The position numbers and the translations under genes were made by a program. Below, piece after piece: positions 32,564 to 42,257 of a stretch of 52,489 nt of DNA. The DNA lies in the NCBI GenBank assembly GCA_009937255.1, contig JAACCT010000029.1:1-52489 (forward strand), written 5' to 3'. A model generated the notes under the pieces. It had not been told where the DNA came from, did not search any database, and was given only the letters and a program-made list of their open reading frames with translations. The DNA comes from Dehalococcoidales bacterium. GTDB lineage: Bacteria > Chloroflexota > Dehalococcoidia > Lucifugimonadales > Lucifugimonadaceae. How positions within the stretch are numbered: the first letter of the stretch is position 1; each line of letters begins with the position of its first letter.

Positions 32564-33493
32564 ATGAGTAAAATTGTAATTGTTGATGACGAACCTCAGG
32601 TGATTTCATATGAATCAGCTTTATTTGATGACTTAAAAGAGGTAAATATATATAAGTCAAGGCCAAAAAATTCTAGAGACCTCATTAGTAGGCTTGATAA
32701 AACTCATACAGCTGTTATTACTAAAGCAACTACTATCATTGATAATAATATTATTGAAAATCTTCCTGAATTAAAACACATAGCAGTTTTTGGACCAGCA
32801 TTAGATCACATTGATTTAGACTCAGCTACTAGAAATAATATTACAGTCACTTCAATTCCTAATATACTAACAAATGCAGTTGCAGAACATGCTATTTCAT
32901 TAATGATGTCATTGAATAAAAAAATTCCTGAATTAGATAGAAGAATTAGATCAAATGAATGGCCGTCTATTGAAACTGAACTATTAGAAGGAAAAACTTT
33001 AGGTGTTATTGGTTCTGGAGTTATAGGAGAAAAGGTAGCAAGAATTGGTTTTAATTTAGGAATGAAAATAATCATACATCCTGTGATGAGATTGGATAAA
33101 ATAAGGGCATTAACTTTTGAAGAATTTTCAAGAGTTTCTGATTTAGGCTATTTATTGGAAAATTCTGATGTTGTAACTATTCATACAAGAGTTTTAAATA
33201 ATAATAAATATTTGCTTGATAAATCAGAGATATCTCTTATGAAAAATAATGCATTATTGATTAATACTGCAAGAGGAAAACTTATAAATGAAGAAGTATT
33301 ATATAACGCAATTATTAGTGGAAAAATCGGTGGTGCAGCTCTTGATGTTTTTGAAACTGAACCTATTCCTGAAGAAAATAAATTAAGAGAACTGCACAAC
33401 GTAATACTTACATCTCATAATGCTGCTAATGTTACTGGAGTTGTACAGCAAAGCATAAAAAAACTTATTGAAAATATAAAAAATAATTTATAA
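32564..33493 (+). CDS. D-isomer-specific 2-hydroxyacid dehydrogenase
   Basis: A 309-residue NAD(P)-dependent dehydrogenase. GVIGSGVIGEKVARIGFNLGMKI near 145-168 is the nucleotide fold; INTARGKLINEEV holds the catalytic Arg, DVFETEPIP the Glu and TSHNAAN the His. N-terminal KIVIVDDEPQVISYESAL is unlike SerA and there is no ACT domain. Possible substrates include hydroxypyruvate, glyoxylate and sugar-derived acids. It starts a plus-strand run of three dehydrogenases with 7- and 10-base gaps; an ATG at 32564 with GGAG upstream. Confidence 0.86.
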   Translation: MSKIVIVDDEPQVISYESALFDDLKEVNIYKSRPKNSRDLISRLDKTHTAVITKATTIIDNNIIENLPELKHIAVFGPALDHIDLDSATRNNITVTSIPNILTNAVAEHAISLMMSLNKKIPELDRRIRSNEWPSIETELLEGKTLGVIGSGVIGEKVARIGFNLGMKIIIHPVMRLDKIRALTFEEFSRVSDLGYLLENSDVVTIHTRVLNNNKYLLDKSEISLMKNNALLINTARGKLINEEVLYNAIISGKIGGAALDVFETEPIPEENKLRELHNVILTSHNAANVTGVVQQSIKKLIENIKNNL

Positions 33494-33503
33494 AGGAGTA
33501 ATG

Positions 33504-34373
33504 ATGAAAGTTGGATTTATTGGACTAGGTAATATGGGACAAGGTATGGCAGATAATCTTTTATCAAATGGAGCAGAATTAAGTGTTTTTACAAGAAGTA
33601 AAGATAAAATTTCAGCAATGGAAAATAAAGGAGCAAAAGGTTGCTATGAACTAGAAGATTTAGTTCAAAATAGTGATTTGATTTTAAATTGCCTACCTGA
33701 TGTAAATACTTCTTTAGATTTGATAACTGGCGATAAAGGTATTATGTCTTACTCTAAAGAAAAAAAAATTATAGTAGACCATTCAACTGTTGATGTCTTA
33801 ACATCAAAAAAATGTTCAAAATATATATTGTCGCAAGGTTCAACTTTTTTAGATGCTCCAATTTCAGGAGGACCAGTTGGAGCTAAAGATGGAACTTTAT
33901 CCATAATGGTTGGAGGTAATAAAGAAAGTTTTGAAAAATCAAAGCCTTTTTTTGAAATGATGGGGACAACAATAAAATATATGGGTGATTCAGGTACTGG
34001 CACTTCAATGAAATTAATTAACCAACTGCTAACAGCTGTTCATACAACAGCTGCAGCAGAAGCATTGGCTTTAACTAATGCTGCTAATATTGATATTAAT
34101 TCAGCAATGGAAATTTTAATGGTTAGTTTTGGGTTTTCTAGAATGCTTGAAAGATGTGCTCCAGTAATCAGAGATAGAAAATTTGAAAATTCTCCTGTTC
34201 CTGCTAGAAATTTACATAAAGACATCAGTATTATTCATCAAATGGGTAAAGATCTTTCCGTTAATCTTCCATTAATTGAAGTTACAAAAAAACTATATGA
34301 TGAAATGAAATCTCAAAATAAAGAAATGGATGATATGGCAGGGATAATTCAAATAATAGAACAAAATAAATAG
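33504..34373 (+). CDS. 3-hydroxyisobutyrate dehydrogenase-family NAD(P) oxidoreductase
   Basis: A 289-residue beta-hydroxyacid dehydrogenase. VGFIGLGNMGQGMADNL is the nucleotide site, FLDAPISGGPVGAKDGTLSIMVGG is the substrate signature and GTSMKLINQLL holds the catalytic Lys. Family members include tartronate-semialdehyde reductase (GarR) and 3-hydroxyisobutyrate dehydrogenase. Two ATGs occur in tandem; the second, at 33504, sits better behind the AAGGAG site than the one at 33501. Co-transcribed with a 2-hydroxyacid dehydrogenase and a tartrate-dehydrogenase-like gene, pointing to hydroxyacid breakdown. Confidence 0.87.
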   Translation: MKVGFIGLGNMGQGMADNLLSNGAELSVFTRSKDKISAMENKGAKGCYELEDLVQNSDLILNCLPDVNTSLDLITGDKGIMSYSKEKKIIVDHSTVDVLTSKKCSKYILSQGSTFLDAPISGGPVGAKDGTLSIMVGGNKESFEKSKPFFEMMGTTIKYMGDSGTGTSMKLINQLLTAVHTTAAAEALALTNAANIDINSAMEILMVSFGFSRMLERCAPVIRDRKFENSPVPARNLHKDISIIHQMGKDLSVNLPLIEVTKKLYDEMKSQNKEMDDMAGIIQIIEQNK

Positions 34374-34383
34374 GGGAGTAAAA

Positions 34384-35445
34384 TTGAAAGATTATAATAT
34401 AGCAGTTATACCGGGTGATGGAATAGGAATAGAAGTCGTTGATAGTGCAATAAAGGTATTAAAACATTTATGTAACAATAAAGATTTCAATTTAAATTTC
34501 ACAAATTTTGATTGGAGCTCTGAGTATTATTTTAAAAATGGAATTATGATGCCAAAGGATGGTATTAGACAACTTGAAGAATTTGACGGAATATTTTTAG
34601 GTGCAGTTGGTCATCCTGACATTCAAGATCATGTTACTTTAAATGGATTACTTCTACCGATAAGAAGAGCTTTTGATCAATATGCATGTGTTAGACCATC
34701 CGTACTTTATCCAGGAGTTGAAACACCGATTAAGGGTTTAAAGCCTTATGATGTAGATTTTATTGTAGTAAGAGAAAATACCGAAGGTGAATATGCAAAT
34801 GTTGGAGGATTTCAATATGAAAATTTTCCAGATGAAGTGGCTATTCAAAGTGCAGTTTTCACTAGAAAAGGATGTGAAAGAGTAATTAGATATGCTTTTG
34901 AATTAGCAATTAAAAGAAATAAAAAAAACCATGTAACTTCTATTACAAAATCAAATGCACAAGGATATTCAATGACATTATGGGATAGATGCTTTGAAGA
35001 TATAAAAAAAGAATATCCTCAAATAAGTACTAATTCATTACTTATAGATGCAGCTTGTATGGACTTTATAAGAAAACCTAAAGATTTTGATGTTGTTGTA
35101 GCTAGTAATTTATTTGGAGATATTCTTACAGATATAGGAGCCATAATTACTGGATCTATGGGACTGGCTTCAAGCGGTAATATTGACCCTTCAAAAAATA
35201 AACCTTCAATGTTTGAACCTACTCATGGTTCTGCTCCAGATATTGTTGGAAAAGAAATTTCTAATCCTATGGCTCAAATTTTAACAGCTGGAATTATGCT
35301 TACTCATTTAGGAGAAGAAAGCACTGGAATAGAATTAGAAAACGCTGTAAAAAAAGTTATTGAATTAGGAGAGACATTGACTCCAGATTTGGGTGGGAAT
35401 TCTAAAACTAACGAAGTAACTGAAGCTATAATATCGAATTTATGA
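34384..35445 (+). CDS. Isocitrate/isopropylmalate dehydrogenase family, tartrate/D-malate dehydrogenase-like
   Basis: A 353-residue beta-decarboxylating dehydrogenase. IAVIPGDGIGIEVVDSA is the usual start, and FDWSSEYYFKNGIMMPKDG, GLLLPIRRAFDQY, VVRENTEGEYANVGG and SNLFGDILTDIGAIITGSMGLA follow the tartrate dehydrogenase/D-malate dehydrogenase pattern rather than LeuB (FDWS..YY and LLLPIR). It likely oxidises tartrate or D-malate with NAD and Mg/Mn, releasing CO2. The TTG start at 34384 has GGGGAG upstream. The stop overlaps the next ATG by 4 bases. A LeuB-like role cannot be excluded. Confidence 0.83.
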   Translation: MKDYNIAVIPGDGIGIEVVDSAIKVLKHLCNNKDFNLNFTNFDWSSEYYFKNGIMMPKDGIRQLEEFDGIFLGAVGHPDIQDHVTLNGLLLPIRRAFDQYACVRPSVLYPGVETPIKGLKPYDVDFIVVRENTEGEYANVGGFQYENFPDEVAIQSAVFTRKGCERVIRYAFELAIKRNKKNHVTSITKSNAQGYSMTLWDRCFEDIKKEYPQISTNSLLIDAACMDFIRKPKDFDVVVASNLFGDILTDIGAIITGSMGLASSGNIDPSKNKPSMFEPTHGSAPDIVGKEISNPMAQILTAGIMLTHLGEESTGIELENAVKKVIELGETLTPDLGGNSKTNEVTEAIISNL

Positions 35446-36230
35446 TTAAGGGTGTAATTTTTGATCTAGATGATACTCTGACTATACATGATGATTTATA
35501 TGAATATAGTTACTTAAAAGTAATAGAAAAGTTTTTACCAAATTATAAAAATGATTCGAAAAATATACTTAATATTTTTATAAATACAATTCATAAAATT
35601 GGAACTGAAAAGTTATTCTCTACTTACAAAGAAACAAAATTTGGAGGAAGAGATATATTATGGGGAGATTGTGGTGGAAAAGGAGAAGTAAGTGAATATT
35701 TAAATGAAAGATATTTAAAATTTAGAATTGAAATATGGAAAGAAGTTTTTAATAACTTTGGAATAGAAAAATCAAAAGAAGAAATTTTAAAAATAAATAA
35801 TTTTTATATATATTCAATGTGGGAAGGAATTAAATTATTCGACGATGTTATTCCAACATTACAAAATCTAAAGAATATGAAATTAGGAATCCTTACAAAT
35901 GGAATGATATTACATCAAAGAAGAAAAATGGCTAAATCAGGGATTTTAAACTTTTTTTCAAAGAATAATAGAAAAATATTAACTTCAAGTGAATCTATTT
36001 TAGGAAAACCAAATAATAAACCTTTTGAAGTTATTTTAAATAAATTAAATTTATCAAATTCCGAAGTTTTAATGGTTGGAGATAGCCTTGCATCAGATAT
36101 TTTAGGTGCTAATAAAATGGGTATAACTTCAATTCTTTTAAATCGAAGGAATATAAATTATACAAATAATTCAATAAAACCAAATTATGAAATCAATAAT
36201 TTAGAAAAAATATTAGAGCTAATTTTTTGA
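35442..36230 (+). CDS. HAD-superfamily hydrolase
   Basis: A 262-residue HAD phosphatase-type protein. Motif I is FDLDDTL (residues 7-13), motif II LGILTNG, motif III GKPNNKPFE and motif IV VLMVGDSLASDILGANKMG. A helical C1 cap lies between motifs I and II (about 15-130). The substrate is unknown; related enzymes act on phosphoglycolate and sugar phosphates. Coupled by an ATGA overlap to the tartrate-dehydrogenase-like gene. Convergent with the IlvD-like gene, 4 bases away. Confidence 0.87.
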   Translation: MIKGVIFDLDDTLTIHDDLYEYSYLKVIEKFLPNYKNDSKNILNIFINTIHKIGTEKLFSTYKETKFGGRDILWGDCGGKGEVSEYLNERYLKFRIEIWKEVFNNFGIEKSKEEILKINNFYIYSMWEGIKLFDDVIPTLQNLKNMKLGILTNGMILHQRRKMAKSGILNFFSKNNRKILTSSESILGKPNNKPFEVILNKLNLSNSEVLMVGDSLASDILGANKMGITSILLNRRNINYTNNSIKPNYEINNLEKILELIF

Positions 36231-36234
36231 ATAT

Positions 36235-37923
36235 CTAAGCTTTTAAGAAGTCAAAATCACAGCCATCTTCAGCTTGTAGGATATGTTTATTATAGATAAA
36301 TCCATAACCTCTTTTATAATCATTTATTTCATAAGTTGATTTTGATTCTTTTTTTCTTTTTAATAAAATTTCTTCATCTACAAGTAAATCTAAAGATTTA
36401 TTTTTAATAGAAATAGAGATTAAATCTCCTGTTTTAACTAAGGAAAGAGGTCCACCTATATAAGATTCTGGACTTATATGAAGAATTATAGTTCCAAAAG
36501 CAGTGCCACTCATTCTAGCATCAGAAAGTCTGACAATATCACGTATCCCTTTATCTAATAATTTCTTAGGTATAGGTAAAAAACCTGACTCAGGCATCCC
36601 TTGTCCACCTACAGGGCCGTTATTTCTAAGAACTAGTACTGTATCTTCATTTACATCTAAATCAGGATTATCAATATTATCTGAAAGTTCTTGAGCGCTA
36701 TCATATACAAGTGCTTTACCTTTATGTTCATAAAATTTTTTACTTGCTGCTGCAACTTTGATTACTGCACCTGTGGGTGCTAGAGTTCCTTTTAAAATAG
36801 CTATACTACCAGTCTCATTGATTGGCTTTGATTTAGATTTTATTACTTCATCATTATAAATTTCTGCGTTTAAAATAATCTCAGATAATTTTTTTCCAGA
36901 TACAGTTTTAACATTTTTATATATCAAATCTTCAACATTTTTTAATAACCCGGATACTCCTCCTGCATAATGCAAATCCTCCATTAACTTTTCTCCTGCT
37001 GGTTTTAAGTTAGCTATTACAGGAGTTTTTTCTGAAATTAGATTAAAATCTTCTAGCGAAAGTTTAACATCAGTTCTTCCTGCTATTGCTAGTAAATGTA
37101 TGATTGCATTTGTTGCACCTCCAAAAGACATTAATGTTGTAATGCCGTTATGGAAACTTTCTTTAGTAAGGAATTCTTTGAATTTTATATTTTCCTTTAC
37201 CATTTCAACTATTCGTTGGCCAGTATTATTTGATAAAGTTAATCTTCTAGAATCTACAGCTGGTAAAGTTGCTGCACCTTCTAAAGTAAGACCCATTCCT
37301 TCAGAAATAGCTGACATTGTTGATGCTGTTCCTGCTACCATACAATGTCCTGCAGATCTATAAATACCTTCTTCCATAGAATCATAATCTGATTGAGTTA
37401 TATTTCCAGCTCTTAATTCTGTCCAATATCTTCGACAGTCTGTACATGATCCTAATACCTGTCCTTTCCAATCACCTCTTAGAGAAGGGCCACCAGGAAG
37501 TAGAATTGTAGGAATATTTGCAGAAGCGGCACCCATAACCATAGCAGGAGTAGTTTTATCGCAACCAGATAATAAAACAACTCCATCAATAGGTAATCCT
37601 TTTATCATTTCTTCAACGTCTATAGACATTTGGTTTCTAAGATACATAGAGGTTGGAGAAAGAAAAAACTCTCCTAATGAAATTACTGGAAATTCAATTG
37701 GGGTACCTCCTGCAACTAAAATTCCTTTTTTAACATGTTCAGCTAAAGTTCTTAGATGAGAGTTACAATGTACAGCTTCCGAAAAACTATTAGCTATACC
37801 AATAATAGGCCTGTCTTTAATTAAATTTTCTGGCCAACCTTGAGCTTTCATTCCGGATCTGTGTAAAAAACCTTCTAAATTTTTTTCACCAAACCATTTT
37901 TCACTTTTTAATTTATTTGTCAT
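36235..37923 (-). CDS. IlvD/Edd family dehydratase, probably sugar-acid type
   Basis: A 562-residue Fe-S dehydratase from the ATG at 37923; the frame is open to 37959 but without better support. EKWFGEKNLEGFLHRSGMKAQGWP at the start resembles pentonate/arabinonate dehydratases more than biosynthetic IlvD. SGCDKTTPAMVMGAAS, GSCTDCRRYW and GHCMVAGTASTM carry the cluster Cys and active-site residues. The C-terminal RLSDARMSGTAFG is standard. It would dehydrate an aldonic acid to a 2-keto-3-deoxy acid. The gene is adjacent to the hydroxyacid dehydrogenases but on the opposite strand. Dihydroxy-acid dehydratase activity for branched amino acids cannot be ruled out. Confidence 0.8.
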   Translation of the reverse strand: MTNKLKSEKWFGEKNLEGFLHRSGMKAQGWPENLIKDRPIIGIANSFSEAVHCNSHLRTLAEHVKKGILVAGGTPIEFPVISLGEFFLSPTSMYLRNQMSIDVEEMIKGLPIDGVVLLSGCDKTTPAMVMGAASANIPTILLPGGPSLRGDWKGQVLGSCTDCRRYWTELRAGNITQSDYDSMEEGIYRSAGHCMVAGTASTMSAISEGMGLTLEGAATLPAVDSRRLTLSNNTGQRIVEMVKENIKFKEFLTKESFHNGITTLMSFGGATNAIIHLLAIAGRTDVKLSLEDFNLISEKTPVIANLKPAGEKLMEDLHYAGGVSGLLKNVEDLIYKNVKTVSGKKLSEIILNAEIYNDEVIKSKSKPINETGSIAILKGTLAPTGAVIKVAAASKKFYEHKGKALVYDSAQELSDNIDNPDLDVNEDTVLVLRNNGPVGGQGMPESGFLPIPKKLLDKGIRDIVRLSDARMSGTAFGTIILHISPESYIGGPLSLVKTGDLISISIKNKSLDLLVDEEILLKRKKESKSTYEINDYKRGYGFIYNKHILQAEDGCDFDFLKA

Positions 37924-38029
37924 AGTATGTTTTTTAATAATCTTAACAAACTTTATCAAGAATAAACTAAAATAAGTAATTCATTAAAAAATTAATATGG
38001 TCTAAAATAAGATTTAATCCACATATTTT

Positions 38030-39106
38030 ATGAATATTAAATTAGTTACAGAAAAATTTAATAGCGCAGAATTTCTTTTACTCTTGAATAAAGAAAAAAT
38101 TCTATCAATAGATACAGAATTCGTTAGAGAAAAAACTTTTTTTCCTATTTTATCTCTAATACAAATAGCAATTGATAATGTAGTTTATTTATTCGATTTT
38201 AAAGAAAAAAATAATCAATATGATTTTCTAAAAAAAATATTCTCTAACAAAAAATATCTAAAAATATTTCATGATTGTGAACAGGATATTGAAATATTAA
38301 ATTATAATTTTTCAATTAATATAACTAATGTTTTTGATACTCAGTTAGGAAATGCGTTTACTGATTTAGAACATCATATTAGTTATAAAAACTTAGTAAA
38401 AAATATACTAGGGGTTGAAATTGACAAAAAACAACAAAAATCAAACTGGTTAAAAAGACCGTTCACATCACAACAAATAAGTTACGCAGCAAAAGATGTA
38501 ATCTATTTACAAAAAATTTATAAAGTTTTAAAAACTAAACTTATAAGAGAAAAAAAAGATGAATGGTACAAAGAAGAAATAAAAAATGTTATTACAAAAA
38601 TTTCATATAAAAATAATTCTAAAAACGCATGGGAAAAAATCAAATTAAATGACAAAAGTAAACTAGATATAGATTTATTAAAAAAAATATGTCAATTTAG
38701 AGAAGAGAAATCAAAACAAAGAAATATTCCTAAATCTTGGTTCTTAAGAGATAAGGATATTATAAAAATATGTTGTGAAGAATATACTGATATTAATTAT
38801 TTTATGAAAACGAATTTTCATCAGAATAAATATTTTTTTGAAAAAGATTACAATGAAATTTTTAATAAGTTTAAATTACATAAGAAAAAGAAGCTAAATA
38901 AAGTCTTCTCAAAAGTAAATGTAAAAAGACAACAAGAAATTTTAAAAAAAATTTCAAATGAATCTAATGTTTCAGAAACTTTGATTGCCAATAAAAAAGA
39001 ATTAGAAAAAAAATTTTCTAATATAAAAAAATATAACGTTAATGGTTGGAGGAAGCAATTTTTTGAAACTATAATACAAGAGACAAATAAAAACATAATA
39101 TCGTAA
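38030..39106 (+). CDS. rnd: Ribonuclease D
   Basis: A 358-residue 3'-5' exoribonuclease. Exo I is SIDTEFVREKTFFPILSLIQIA (D28, E30), Exo II is IFHDCEQDIEIL and Exo III is YAAKDVIYLQKIY, giving a DEDD-y catalytic set. An HRDC-like helical domain follows (about 205-290; FREEKSKQRNIPKSWFLRDKDI). It trims tRNA precursors in the cytoplasm. ATG at 38030; the product is Lys-rich throughout. 25 bases before alaS, likely the same transcript. Confidence 0.9.
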   Translation: MNIKLVTEKFNSAEFLLLLNKEKILSIDTEFVREKTFFPILSLIQIAIDNVVYLFDFKEKNNQYDFLKKIFSNKKYLKIFHDCEQDIEILNYNFSINITNVFDTQLGNAFTDLEHHISYKNLVKNILGVEIDKKQQKSNWLKRPFTSQQISYAAKDVIYLQKIYKVLKTKLIREKKDEWYKEEIKNVITKISYKNNSKNAWEKIKLNDKSKLDIDLLKKICQFREEKSKQRNIPKSWFLRDKDIIKICCEEYTDINYFMKTNFHQNKYFFEKDYNEIFNKFKLHKKKKLNKVFSKVNVKRQQEILKKISNESNVSETLIANKKELEKKFSNIKKYNVNGWRKQFFETIIQETNKNIIS

Positions 39107-39131
39107 AATATACTTAAATAATTAAAAATAA

Positions 39132-41837
39132 ATGAATACACCAAAAACGGCAGACCAATTAAGAGAAAGTTTTCTAAAATTTTTTGAATCAAAAAATCAT
39201 TTAATTTTACCTTCTTCTTCACTTATTCCTTCTGGGGATCCAACTTTATTATTAACAAATTCTGGCATGGCACAATTTAAGTCTTATTTTTCAGGAGAAA
39301 AAAAACCACCTAGCAAGAGGATTACTACTTCTCAAAAATGTTTCAGAACCACTGATATTGAAGAAGTTGGAGATGATACTCATCTTACACTTTTTGAAAT
39401 GTTGGGTAATTTTAGTTTTGGGGATTACTTTAAAAAAGAAGCCTGCGAATGGGCATTAGAATTTATGACTGATGTACTGAAATTTGATGTTAATAGAATC
39501 TTTTTCACTATATATAAAGATGATGACGAAACAAAAAAAATCTGGTTAGATCTAGGTATTCCAGAGAAATATATATATAAATTTGGAGATGAAGATAATT
39601 GGTGGGGCCCAGCTGGAGATGAGGGACCATGTGGACCGTGTTCAGAGCTACATTACTTTACAGGTGACCTAAATTCTATGGACTTTGAAAATAACAACTG
39701 GGGCCCTAATATACATGAAGATTTTATAGAATTGTATAATTTAGTTTTTACTCAATTTTATAGAGAGATAGATGGTAAGGATACTAAGCTTCCATTTAAC
39801 AATATAGATACAGGTATGGGTCTTGAAAGAACAATTTCTGTATTAAATAAAGTAAATAGTGCATATGAAACTGATATTTTTGAAGATCACTTAAAAGGGT
39901 TAAATAAATTAGTTTCTAAAAATATAGATAATTCTGATAAATATAAAAGAATTATCGCTGAACATGGAAGATCAGCTTCATTTCTAATAGCTGATGGTGT
40001 ATTGCCTGAAAATACAGGGCGAGGATATGTATTAAGGAGACTAATAAGAAGGGCAATGGTCACTGCAAAAAAATTAAAATTAGAATATCCCATACTTTCA
40101 CCAATAGCTGAAGTGACTTCGTCAAAATTAAACCATATTTATCCAGAGTTAAAGGAAAAATTAAATTTTATAATATCCGTCTTAAATAAAGAAGAACAAA
40201 ATTTTAACAAAACCTTAAGCTATGGAACTCAAGTTTTATCAGAGTTAATTAGAAAACGAAATAAATCTTTTGAAGATGTAGATTCATCAAGAGATGCTCT
40301 AGATACAGCAAATGATATTTATAATAAATTGGATAAAAAAGAGGATTTAAGTATATTAACTGGATTTGAAGCATTTAATCTTTATGATACTTATGGATTT
40401 CCAATAGAAATAACAAACGAATTATGTCAAGAAGCAGGAATAGATATTGATAAAAATTCATTTAAAATAATCATGGCAAAACAAAAAGATATTTCAAAAA
40501 ATTCATCACAAACTAAAAAAAACCAAGATCAAAAAATATATTCATCTCTTAATTTAGATCCAACAGAATTTACTGGATATACTTCTCTTGAATCTGATTC
40601 TGAAATACTAGGATTAATTAAAAATGGTAAAAGTGTAAAAGAAATTAAAAATAATGATTTATTTGAATTAATTATAGATAAGAGTCCTTTTTATGCTGAA
40701 AAAGGAGGACAAATAGGAGATTCAGGATTTGGAAGAAATGATAAAACTCAATTAGAAATTTTAGATACTACCTCTCCTTATGGAGGTATTTTTATTCATA
40801 AAGCAAAGCTAAAAAATGGGAATATCAACTTGGGTAATATCCTAAAATTTAACGTTGATAAAAAAAGAAGAGAAAAAATCAGAAGAAACCATACAGCAAC
40901 ACATCTTGTTCATGCAGCATTAAGAGAAATAGTAGGAACACATGTGAGACAATCAGGGTCTTTAGTTCATGATGACTATCTTAGATTTGATTTTACAAGT
41001 TTAGAGGCTTTAGATAGAAAAACATTAAAAAAAATAGAAGATAGAGTGAACCTATCAGTGAGAGAAAACTTAGAAGTTGAAGTTTATTTTACAACTTACA
41101 ACAAAGCTATCGAAGAAGGTGCATTAGCATTTTTTGATGAAAAGTATGAACACGAAGTAAGAACTATAAAAATTGATGCTCCATGGAGCTTTGAACTTTG
41201 TGGAGGAACTCATATGTCTAAAACTGGGGGAATAGGATTATTTAAAATTTTATCTGAAAATGGAATTGGTTCTGGAAACAGAAGAATTTTTGCCACTACA
41301 GGAGTAGGGACTGAACAATTAGTTGATGAACATTTTTTTACATTAAATTCAATTATGAAAACTCTTAGTACTAATAATGATGATGTTATTGATAAGTTTA
41401 ATAACCTTTATGAACAATCTAAACAACAACAAAAGGAAATAGAAAGTCTTCAATTAGAATTAACAAACCAATCATTAGGAACTAGAAATAATAGTATAAA
41501 TCAAGAATTTTCTTTATCTAATACTAAAATTTCATGTTCTAAAGTCACTGCTTCAAATATAGGATCTCTTAGAAAAGCTGGAGATTTACAAAGAACCAAA
41601 ATTGGTAAAGGTATTGTTATTTTAGGTTCAATAATGGAACAAAAAGGATCAATAGTTATAATGGCTACTGATAATAATTCTATTGATGCAAACTATATAG
41701 CAAAAATCATTGCAGAAGAAACTAATGGTGGAGGCGGAGGCAATAAATTTTCTGCCCAAGTGGGAATAAAAAATATTAGTGAATTTGATAAATTTTTTAA
41801 AAATCCAAAAGAAATTTTAGAAAAGCATATTAATTAA
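39132..41837 (+). CDS. alaS: Alanyl-tRNA synthetase
   Basis: A 901-residue class II synthetase of full length. The catalytic domain is at 1-250 (FRTTDIEEVGDDTHLTLFEMLGNFSFGDYFK motif 2 region; NNIDTGMGLERTI motif 3). The editing domain has the zinc ligands HTATH (about 588-592) and CGGTH (about 695), and the C-terminal DHHA1 part ends with NGGGGGNKFSAQVG. It charges tRNA-Ala and clears mischarged Ser/Gly. No truncation. The next gene begins on the base after its stop. Confidence 0.96.
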   Translation: MNTPKTADQLRESFLKFFESKNHLILPSSSLIPSGDPTLLLTNSGMAQFKSYFSGEKKPPSKRITTSQKCFRTTDIEEVGDDTHLTLFEMLGNFSFGDYFKKEACEWALEFMTDVLKFDVNRIFFTIYKDDDETKKIWLDLGIPEKYIYKFGDEDNWWGPAGDEGPCGPCSELHYFTGDLNSMDFENNNWGPNIHEDFIELYNLVFTQFYREIDGKDTKLPFNNIDTGMGLERTISVLNKVNSAYETDIFEDHLKGLNKLVSKNIDNSDKYKRIIAEHGRSASFLIADGVLPENTGRGYVLRRLIRRAMVTAKKLKLEYPILSPIAEVTSSKLNHIYPELKEKLNFIISVLNKEEQNFNKTLSYGTQVLSELIRKRNKSFEDVDSSRDALDTANDIYNKLDKKEDLSILTGFEAFNLYDTYGFPIEITNELCQEAGIDIDKNSFKIIMAKQKDISKNSSQTKKNQDQKIYSSLNLDPTEFTGYTSLESDSEILGLIKNGKSVKEIKNNDLFELIIDKSPFYAEKGGQIGDSGFGRNDKTQLEILDTTSPYGGIFIHKAKLKNGNINLGNILKFNVDKKRREKIRRNHTATHLVHAALREIVGTHVRQSGSLVHDDYLRFDFTSLEALDRKTLKKIEDRVNLSVRENLEVEVYFTTYNKAIEEGALAFFDEKYEHEVRTIKIDAPWSFELCGGTHMSKTGGIGLFKILSENGIGSGNRRIFATTGVGTEQLVDEHFFTLNSIMKTLSTNNDDVIDKFNNLYEQSKQQQKEIESLQLELTNQSLGTRNNSINQEFSLSNTKISCSKVTASNIGSLRKAGDLQRTKIGKGIVILGSIMEQKGSIVIMATDNNSIDANYIAKIIAEETNGGGGGNKFSAQVGIKNISEFDKFFKNPKEILEKHIN

Positions 41838-42257
41838 ATGAAAATCATTGCACTAGATATAGGCGAAAAGAGGACTGGTGTAGCAATTTCTAATAATATT
41901 TCAACAATGTGTACCCCTCTAGATTATATTAAATCTGAAGATTTAGAATTTTTTATTACTGAATTATCTATCATTATAAATCAAAATGAGGTTGATAAAA
42001 TAATTATAGGATTACCAAAACTTATGAATGGAAAAGAAGGATCAAGGGCAAAGTTTTCACGATTTATATCAAAAAAAATTAAAGAAAATATTCTAAATAT
42101 AAAAATAATTCTCTGGGATGAAAGATTAACAACAAAAGAAGCTGAAAAAAATTTAATTCAATCAGGTATAAAAAAAACTAAGATAAAAGAAAAAATAGAC
42201 TCTGAATCAGCTGTTTTAATACTAGAAAATTATTTGAATACACAAAGGAAACAATGA
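41838..42257 (+). CDS. ruvX: Holliday junction resolvase-like protein YqgF/RuvX
   Basis: A 139-residue RNase H-like protein. IIALDIGEKRTGVAIS is the N-terminal motif with the catalytic Asp, IIGLPKLMNGKEG the central motif, LWDERLTTKEAEKNL the conserved WDERLT and DSESAVLILENYL the final Asp motif. The family is involved in pre-16S rRNA 5'-end maturation and may act on recombination junctions. It abuts alaS, a common bacterial pairing, and overlaps aroE by 4 bases. Confidence 0.93.
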   Translation: MKIIALDIGEKRTGVAISNNISTMCTPLDYIKSEDLEFFITELSIIINQNEVDKIIIGLPKLMNGKEGSRAKFSRFISKKIKENILNIKIILWDERLTTKEAEKNLIQSGIKKTKIKEKIDSESAVLILENYLNTQRKQ

